Shown piece by piece: positions 41,641 to 64,000 of a DNA stretch of 64,000 nucleotides. How positions within the stretch are numbered: the stretch's first letter is position 1; the number at the start of each line of letters is the position of its first letter. Location of the stretch: positions 28,613,970-28,677,969 of the forward strand of contig OY997657.1 of NCBI GenBank assembly GCA_963921795.1, read 5' to 3'. Below the pieces are notes generated by a model. It made no database searches and had not been told where the DNA came from. It saw only the letters and a program-made list of their open reading frames with translations. This DNA comes from Nannobrachium achirus (Eukaryota; Chordata; Actinopteri; Myctophiformes; Myctophidae). Position numbers and translations under genes: made by a program.

Positions 41641-42537
41641 TATTAAAAAGACCTTAAATTGTCACTTTAGAAATGTGCAGAAGTCTAACAGCGCATAATC
41701 ACGAGAAGGATGACAAAAAGATAGTTCTTTCAATCTTTTAATAACCAAAAATTGACAATATAAAAAAAGGATTTATAATGAAAACAGGAATAAAATAAAC
41801 TTCAAACGAGCTGCAATAGTAACAAAAACATTCACATATCTTTTCCAAGATGCTTTTTTTTTTTCTTCTTTTTTTACATTTAACACAACGTATCACTATT
41901 TTCACTATGCGTTGCAACCGAAATGAACAAAATGATATTTAGGGAGCATACAACTACCAAACATAATATTATTCAGACTTAAGACAGCCAAGACAATGCC
42001 ATTTATAACAACATCGCAGAGGCAAGCATCTCGATAGAAAAATAAAATTAGAATTTCAGTGGAGTGGAGACAGTGCTACTGAGTTCTATCATCTGTCCTG
42101 TAGGGTTGTGTGTTCCATATATAGCACTTAACACTCAGATGAGGGCATCCATATTATTATTAGTCCTTATGCTCTGCAATCCAACACCAAATACACATAA
42201 GCTGTAATGGTCATATTATAAATAATGCTACTGAAGTTGAAATTAATGTCTCGTGGTACATTCTGTCATCTGAACAGAAATGATGACCAAACTATAAGTC
42301 AAACATCTGATGCTTTTCATTTCAGCATTAGACTGTGTCCAGGAAACCATAACAACCCTTGGGACCAGGCTGAGCGAACAGGATGGTGGCAAACGCTTTC
42401 GAGGGATTCCGAGAATGTCCCCAGACAGACATGTAAACAGCGTATGGGCAAAAATCTCTATGCTTCCTCATAGACTGACACGGTAACATCTAATGGTTTG
42501 AGGAGAGGGACACGGGGAGGCAGAGGTAGCTTAGATT

Positions 42538-57947
<15,410 letters not shown>

Positions 57948-58019
57948 GGATGTCGGAGGCCTCTCCTGTAGAAGCAGAGAACAGACAGACATGAGACACA
58001 GATCAACGGTTTAAAACAA

Positions 58020-59700
58020 AATGATGACCTAAAAAGGTATATGGTACTGTCTTGAAGTGAAATGATTGCAACTTGAAAGTTGCACAATCAGGCCACAACA
58101 ACAAAAAAAGATTATATAAATATATTTCCTTTTAAAAATTATGGCAAAAATTATGTGAACGTGTTAAGAAATGTGGACAACATCACAATGTATTGTCTTT
58201 TCTTGAAAAAAAAATCACAAAAAAAGTAATTTAAAAAAAGCAAGCTACAACAAAACATGGGTGATTTGGAACCCTGCAAATGCCTTGCAATATTATAAGA
58301 AGCATTCAATATTTAAACAGGCAATACCATAAAGCCTGATTCTCTGTAAATCAATCCACTGATAGGGACTGATGAAACTGCTGCAAGGGCTACCATTTAG
58401 CATTGAGTTCTCGGGGTGCAGAATCCAAACAATAGAATGGCAGCTAACACTGAAGAATAAACTGTGCATGAATGTCATGAAGTTATGAAATGAGGGCTCT
58501 ATGGTACAATAACCTTGTCTTGTTTTACCCATTTCTCCGTGCACCTGGTAATATCCATTCAAACGCTAAGAAATAGAGACAGAATTAAGAGACATTGTTA
58601 TAATAGAAATCTAACAGATAAAACAATGTTGGTGGTGTTAGATTCTATAACATGTCTTGGAATAACTACTCAATCTACTGTCCTAGATTGCTGTGTTGCC
58701 CTTTTTTATGTGACCTTTATTTTTCAACGTTATAAACCAGCAGTTGGAGAAGTGTTTCCAAATAATGCCATTTCTATAATTGTCCTCAATGTTTCTAAAA
58801 ACCGAGCATAGTGTGAAGCAACAGAAGAGGTGAGTCGTGGTTTACATTGAATTATTAACCAGTACAAAATCATACTGAGACTAAAGTCTCTTAAGAGACT
58901 TGCCAAGACAGAGGCATAAATATTACAGATTTGCCAGATATAACAAATACAACACACTACAACAAATGACAACCATATAGCATCCGTACAACGCACTGAC
59001 TACACAGAGAGCTTTAGGAGAATGCAAGAAAATATAATTAAAATGTAGAGAGAACAGATTAGGAGAGACCATTTAAAAAAATAAAACAAGCTTTAAAATG
59101 GGCTGCACATCAAAGCACGAGCAGACAGTTACTGTTACTGGTGAAGTGCGTACGTATGTTTACATTGGCACTGCGAGTACAGGTATATGTAACTCTGATT
59201 CTGTTCATGAAATCTGGACCTGCTGCCTGGCCTGACCAAGACAACGACAGCGACAGCTAGCTTTTTAGCTAACACTTTCTATGGTCAATATAATGCATTA
59301 GCCACTGCGTTATTATTAGTGCTGTTGACACTAATATACCCACTTAGCAGATATAGGCCTACCCCATTAGCAGATCAGCAGTTAGGTATTTAAGTCAGAG
59401 GAACACGAATGTCAAAATCGGATTTTATTTGCCATACAGAAATTAATCTTAATTGATCTCGATTTGAGCCCGTTAGCTAATGTTAGCAACCGTTACTCAA
59501 GGGGCTAACAATGAGACTCGGCTAGCTGCAGCAGCAGCAGCAGCTGTGGCACTGCACAGTAGCAGGTGTGACCTGATAAAGACATCATTAGGTTGGTTTT
59601 CGACCCGGTTCTCCACTAATACATTGAACAAATATTTCAGAGTAGACATTTCCACAGTCACACGCATTGTTTCCACGCGTGGAAAATAGAATTACAGTTT
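58020..59700. other. kdm1a 5' intron, nothing further recognised
   Basis: Lies between the noncoding first exon and coding exon 1. AT-rich; a short (GCA)n near 59527. No separate gene seen. Confidence 0.5.
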
Positions 59701-59708
59701 AATATTAC

Positions 59709-59800
59709 CTCTCAGTCCACGAAAATGTCAACACAAAGGCAGCCACTCCACCGCAGGTCCTCTCGAATTCTCGCGTGATTGATTGGCGACACCAGGCTTC
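59709..59800 (-). other. kdm1a: Probable noncoding first exon of kdm1a
   Basis: On the minus strand a clean donor (GACTGAGAG|GTAATA, last exon base 59709) can feed the acceptor at 57966 ahead of the start codon. The upstream edge is not defined; the surrounding sequence is CpG-containing and has CCAAT and ETS-like TTCCGG motifs. Confidence 0.45.
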
Positions 59801-60060
59801 CCACTGGTTTCCGGTCTAGAGCTCAGCTAGTATCCGGTAATTTCCAAATTCACATACATGCACGTACACAGACCGTTTCCGTATCCGCTTTAGGCCGGAT
59901 CTACAAAATGCAACGTGAATTGGTCCCAAATGTAGCTGGAAAGCAACGGAGGGCTTCTGAGCGCAGCGATTGGTCTGAGTTGATGTCAGTAAAAACGAGG
60001 GCGGAGGATTCCGCACTGATTCATTTACATAATAATGCTATCTAGAGTAGTAGACTAGTT
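59760..60060 (-). promoter_or_regulatory. Likely TATA-less promoter region of kdm1a
   Basis: The stretch has several CpGs, inverted CCAAT motifs (GATTGGCG near 59783, GCGATTGGTC near 59968) and TTCCGG/ATCCGG ETS-like sites near 59810-59840, just upstream of the inferred first exon. No TATA box is seen. Confidence 0.35.
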
Positions 60061-60259
60061 GTTCTTCTTTCACTAAATTGCGTGAGCCCTCCCTAGGTTC
60101 TATACTATCTATTCAGAATAGATAATAATAAACAAAAAAATAATAATTCTATATCATCAGTTTTGGATTAAAAAAAAGAGAGAGGAAAAATTAGAAATGC
60201 GCCAAGGGTTCGGTTCAGCCCAGTGAGGCAGTGAGGTGGTCTAGCCTCTCTTGTTGTTA

Positions 60260-60322
60260 AATAGCCGATCTTCAAGCCCACTCGGCGTACCACCGCGACG
60301 CGTTGTGAGCTTGTAGATTGGC
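60260..60322. repeat. Hairpin module in the kdm1a/tmem30 intergenic region
   Basis: Diverged left arm TAGCCGATCTTCAAGCCCAC and better-kept right arm CGTTGTGAGCTTGTAGATTG, with a CpG-rich centre. Confidence 0.7.
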
Positions 60323-60439
60323 GCACGACACCGTCGTGTGACGGAGTGTAAATCAAGCATGACGTCACTTTGCGAAAACCTGATCGGCAGGTAGAGGTGA
60401 TCTGCATTCTGCTCTGCTTAGCTACTCCTCCCTCGTCCG

Positions 60440-60530
60440 TCCCCCATCATCCACCATTCAACACTGAGTCAACACTACTTGAGCCTTTATTTTGTTTCCA
60501 GATCATACACGGAACTACACACCATATCAT
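60440..60530 (+). other. Probable noncoding first exon of the tmem30-family gene
   Basis: A good donor (ATATCAT|GTGAGT, exon end 60530) lies about 1 kb ahead of the acceptor TTACAG (61576) that precedes the start codon. The start of this exon is not defined. It diverges from the kdm1a first exon by roughly 0.7-0.8 kb. Confidence 0.4.
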
Positions 60531-60938
60531 GTGAGTACTACTCAAAAGAACAATTATAGTGTGGCCTACGCTATAAGAAAAATGTATTTATAGTAATAGG
60601 TTTATCTGATTGTTAGATGTTTCTTTTCCCCGAAAAAGGAGTCACCCAAAACAGGCGGACATTCTTCAGAGCATTGTTTTGTTGTTTTTCACCTGAGTTT
60701 ATAATGTCTAGACTCACTGGCTATGTGTGCATTGTGGGGATGCAGAATATCTTACAGATTGTCGGAGTAAAACGAAATAATGATGGCTTACTGCAAATAC
60801 AACTTTTCGTGTAGTCTACACTTCTGTTTAGGGTGCGGCGATGCGCGCTTTGTACTTTGTAGATTCCCCAATCCCCATTCACTAGTAGGAACTGGCAGGA
60901 AGTGAGGCCCTCCTCTTTCAAACTATTGTTAAACTGTT

Positions 60939-61185
60939 TTAATGCTGCGGTCCGGAATAAAATGTTATTTGAACCAATCTGTATATGCTTGAGTATTATT
61001 AATACAGTATAACTACCACTACCTACTAGTACCTGATGGCTTCCCTACTCTTCCATTGAGAAATGTACCCTGTTAGGGTAGGACAAGGACACCTACTGGG
61101 CTGGCTGGAAAGCAATACTGTCTGAAGCTCATGAGTGCAATTGTTCCTATGACCAAAAGGGGATTGCCTTTTTCCTCAGTCAGAG
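60939..61185. mobile_element. Diverged copy of the TTAA/tRNA-like family
   Basis: TTAATGCTGCGGTCCGG start, shared TTCCATTGAGAAATG and TGTCTGAAGCTCATGAG. In the 5' intron of the tmem30 gene. Confidence 0.55.
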
Positions 61186-61586
61186 TTTTGGTGACTTATT
61201 CAATTTTAAGTCACCAACAAGTTATCTCAAGACACTTTACATAGGCTAAAGAGCAGAGGGGGGAGGGGCAGAGAGGGGGCCCACCCGGTTGACCCCGCTA
61301 GGCAGCACACGCATAGCCCAAGCACAAACGGCCTGCACACTGTGCACAGCGAAACTGTTGCAGTTCCACTGCACAAGCTGCCCGCATCCAGATACGCACG
61401 GCCCAATCTCTGAGACAAGCACACGCCACCGGCAGGACCAACCAACCAGGCCCCCGCCTCGCAGAGGGGAGGGGGAAGGGGGGGAGGCAGAGGACGCGGG
61501 TAGCGATAAAAAGTTACGAATTGTAGCATTCAAGAAGAATACTATGTACTAACCCATGAACTGATTAATGTTACAGAACCGAGGGA

Positions 61587-61781
61587 ATGGCTAGGGATGA
61601 GGATGAGAAGGTGTACCCCAACCGGCCGGACAACACAGCCTTCACCCAGCAGAGGCTCCCGGCTTGGCAGCCTATGCTGTCTGCTGGGATTGTAATCCCA
61701 GGGTTTGTCCTCATTGGCCTGGCCTTCATCGGCATTGGTGTCGCGCTCTTTGTTACCTCGCAGAACATCCAAGTGTTGGAG
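61587..61781 (+). CDS. tmem30-family coding exon 1
   Basis: 65 codons, [19 protein letters not shown]... to ...QNIQVLE, donor GAG|GTATGT. Contains the first transmembrane helix. Confidence 0.85.
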
Positions 61782-63669
61782 GTATGTCTGTGACTTATAC
61801 AGTAAAATTTATTGCCATATTACACTGTCTGTAACTGTACATTGCCATGGAACACAGGGCAGAGAGAACAGAGGAGTTCATAAAAGTAACAATAAAATAA
61901 AGTGACATTCTAAAATAGAATTAACATTTAAATTGTAGTCTATAATCTGGAGAGGGGGTTGGATGCTTTTTCTAGCATTTCCACTTGAGTGCGCTTTTCA
62001 GTGTACTTCACATTCACACATTCACACACAGCAACAACAGAAACGCTGATACACATTACGCATTTAAGTGTTGAACATTCACACACTGACTGTAAAGGTA
62101 ACCATGCAAGGCATCCAACCACCTTTTCATCTAGAACAGTTATGGGTTCAATGATGGGTTCAATGATGTGTTGCTCAAGGACACTTTTTTTTATATGAAA
62201 AACAAAGCCAGGAGGAGCCTAAGGATCTAAGGATGGTATATAGCTACAAGGTGTTTAACAATGAGTTAACAGTTTATGCAAGTTTGTTAGTAACATTAAT
62301 GCGACGCTCTAATTTCCCTGAAAATTTACATTTGTTAGTTGGTCACGGGTTTGTCACTGATCGTATCACATGTTTTGTAAAGAGTGTGAAGTGTCAGTAA
62401 CACAACTCCACACAATGAAGTTCGGACTTGTATGTATCAATATTTAATGGCAAACTTTCCGGGTTATCTTCTTTTCACAGAAAGATTACACTGGAGTAGA
62501 GACGGACTCACCATGCTTTAAGTGCTCTGACTCGGATAAAAAAACGTGTATGTGCACATTGGAATTCTCCCTGGACAAGTTATTTGAGGTGGATATGGAG
62601 TTTAACACACACATACACAGAGACTTTATTTTAATCTTAAGTAAAACGTCATTGCTCTTTGTAACTTGTGTTTGTATTGGTTGTTTAACAGGGCCCAGTG
62701 TTCTTTTATTATGGTCTGACCAACTACTTCCAGAACTACAGGAGATATGGTGTTTCTAGAGATGATGAACAGCTGTCTGGGGATCTGGATAACTTTAAGG
62801 TACGCAATGCATAGATTAAGCCATGGCTACGGCACAAATTGTGTTGTGGTTGCACATTGGATAAGATCTATCACAGGATCTATTGAAAAACATCGGTGTA
62901 AAAACGTTTTATATGGTATTACTATTTTGTTCCCCCTTAAACTTTGGTTACTGTTTCTCTTACAGGAACCAGATGAAGACTGCGTGCCCTATCAGCATGA
63001 TGCAAACAACAAACCAATTGTACCTTGTGGAGCAGTAGCAAACAGCATGTTCAATGGTACATGATAGATGCCAAACTAAATGCAAATCTGTTATTCTGTT
63101 TTTAATTTTAATTATGCCCACTGCATAAAGACAAAATATTACATTAACTTGATTGTTTTATTCCTCCATTGAAGACACATTCAAGCTTTACCAGAATGTC
63201 AATGGAAAAAAGAAGCTGGTGCCTTTTGATGGAAAAGGGATTGCTTGGTGGACGGATTACAACATCAAATACAGAAACCCCTCTGTCACGCCTCTAAAGG
63301 ATGCATTCAATGGTAGTTACTTTGATTCTCTTTATTCCGTTGTAGATGATGGCGCAGGATCTGTTGATTAAACACAAATATTGCATCCAGTCTAAATAAG
63401 AAAGCAAATGTTTTGTCATTTGGTATAGACATAACTATTAATTCATAATAATGTATTCACAGGTACTGTGAAGCCTTTATATTGGTCCAAGCCAGCTTAT
63501 GAGCTAGATCCTACAGAACCAGCGAACAACGGCTTCATCAATCAGGATTTCCTGGTCTGGATGAGGAGAGCAGCGCTGCCAGACTTCAACAAACTGTACC
63601 GTCGTATCACAGAAGGGGACTACCAAAAGGGACTGCCAGCAGGCAACTACTCCCTTGAAATCGCTTACA
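61587..63669 (+). CDS. tmem30b: TMEM30/CDC50-family P4-ATPase subunit (TMEM30B-like), 3' end missing
   Basis: CDC50 proteins are obligate partners of P4-ATPase lipid flippases, needed for exit from the ER. Exons: 61587-61781, 62481-62588, 62692-62799, 62966-63056, 63175-63312, 63463-63669; phases 0,0,0,1,1,1 all join. Seen: [17 protein letters not shown], first membrane helix about residues 30-55, a lumenal Cys cluster (PCFKC, CMC), [45 protein letters not shown] and [19 protein letters not shown]. Lumenal N-glycosylation sites NDT, NGT and NYS are visible. The last exon (YPV... and second membrane helix) is beyond the window. FTQQRL, the YGVSRDD stretch and GFINQDF favour TMEM30B over TMEM30A, but the gene has many introns whereas mammalian TMEM30B has an intronless coding region, so the paralogue label is tentative. 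Confidence 0.85.
62481..62588 (+). CDS. tmem30-family coding exon 2
   Basis: 36 codons, [20 protein letters not shown]... to ...DKLFE, with four Cys probably in disulfides. Acceptor TTTTCACAG, donor GAG|GTGGAT. Confidence 0.85.
62692..62799 (+). CDS. tmem30-family coding exon 3
   Basis: 36 codons, [19 protein letters not shown]... to ...GDLDNFK. Acceptor TTTAACAG, donor AAG|GTACGC. Confidence 0.87.
62966..63056 (+). CDS. tmem30-family coding exon 4
   Basis: Codes [20 protein letters not shown]... to ...NSMFN, phase 1 at the donor GTACAT. Confidence 0.87.
63175..63312 (+). CDS. tmem30-family coding exon 5
   Basis: Codes [20 protein letters not shown]... to ...LKDAFN with the conserved [15 protein letters not shown] block. 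Acceptor CCATTGAAG, donor GTAGTT. Confidence 0.87.
63463..63669 (+). CDS. tmem30-family coding exon 6
   Basis: Codes [20 protein letters not shown]... to ...NYSLEIAY. Donor TACA|GTATCC, phase 1; the next exon would begin at the YNYPV motif and lies past 64000. Confidence 0.85.
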
Positions 63670-63730
63670 GTATCCTTTTTAATTTACAAATCAAGAGAAG
63701 ATTAGAAAGTATCAACTTATAATAACTATT

Positions 63731-64000
63731 AACCCATTGATTATTGAATGCTTTAACCAGTGAAAAATAGCAGATATACAAGCTCACAGCGCGGCACCGA
63801 GTGCCGCGCTGCGAGCTTGTAGATCTGCTTTTTTTTTTTTAAGTCGTGAAAATGTGTGCAAATCTTTGAATATATGTATTTTTAAAGCGAACGTTTGTTA
63901 AGTCAAATTTTGCTTCTGGGTGGTCCCTGGAACTAAATATTTTGAGATGGGGTCCGTGGTCAAATAAATATCAGTTTGGGGGTCCTTCACATGAAAAGGT
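63731..64000. mobile_element. TTAA-started hairpin element running off the window
   Basis: Begins TTAACCCATTGATTATTG; hairpin 63763-63831 with the perfectly paired loop GCGCGGCACCGAGTGCCGCGC; then GGGTCCGTGGTCAAATA and GGGGGTCCTTCACATGAAAA, as in the core of element B. Lies in the last visible tmem30 intron. Confidence 0.7.

Overview
The window looks like nuclear DNA of a ray-finned (teleost) fish. The evidence is vertebrate genes split by GT-AG introns, very long (CA)n/(TG)n tracts, and abundant small DNA transposons (hAT-like with 8-bp target duplications, TTAA-flanked, foldback) plus tRNA-headed SINE-like pieces of fish type. I cannot name the species. All calls are by eye and from memory of the human proteins; nothing was searched.

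Three protein genes can be supported. (1) luzp1, plus strand, six coding exons from 8235 to 24727 (1155 aa), with a UTR piece from 7933. (2) kdm1a (LSD1), minus strand, 19 coding exons from 57947 down to 42538 (833 aa); every intron phase was checked and the reading frame is open throughout. Its likely noncoding first exon ends at 59709. (3) A TMEM30/CDC50-family gene, closest to TMEM30B, plus strand, starting at 61587; six coding exons are visible and the last is beyond the window end. luzp1 and kdm1a converge (tail to tail, as I recall for human 1p36), while kdm1a and the tmem30 gene diverge from a region of about 0.8 kb.

Layout: 1-7.9 kb holds no recognised gene, several small transposons, a GC-rich foldback and a 207-bp tandem duplication. 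8-24.7 kb is luzp1, including a 9.9-kb intron 5. 24.7-42.5 kb is gene-poor: luzp1 3' flank, a possible alternative luzp1 exon at 25958, palindromes, microsatellites and a degenerate array of tRNA-like modules (36.3-40.1 kb). 42.5-60 kb is kdm1a. 60.4-64 kb is the tmem30 gene.

The most interesting signals are not the genes. First, small transposons sit exactly on exon boundaries. luzp1 intron 3 is almost nothing but one small element, with its acceptor inside the terminal repeat. A second copy of that family lies in the pyrimidine tract of luzp1 exon 6. Two copies of one hAT family inserted with perfect 8-bp target duplications that span the kdm1a exon 17 donor and the exon 9 acceptor. Second, one hairpin module (arm ATAGCAGATCTACAAGCTC) occurs at least 14 times as a full palindrome, plus half copies, inside transposons of several unrelated terminal types. 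I did not see a retrovirus, LTR element, CRISPR array or rRNA gene.
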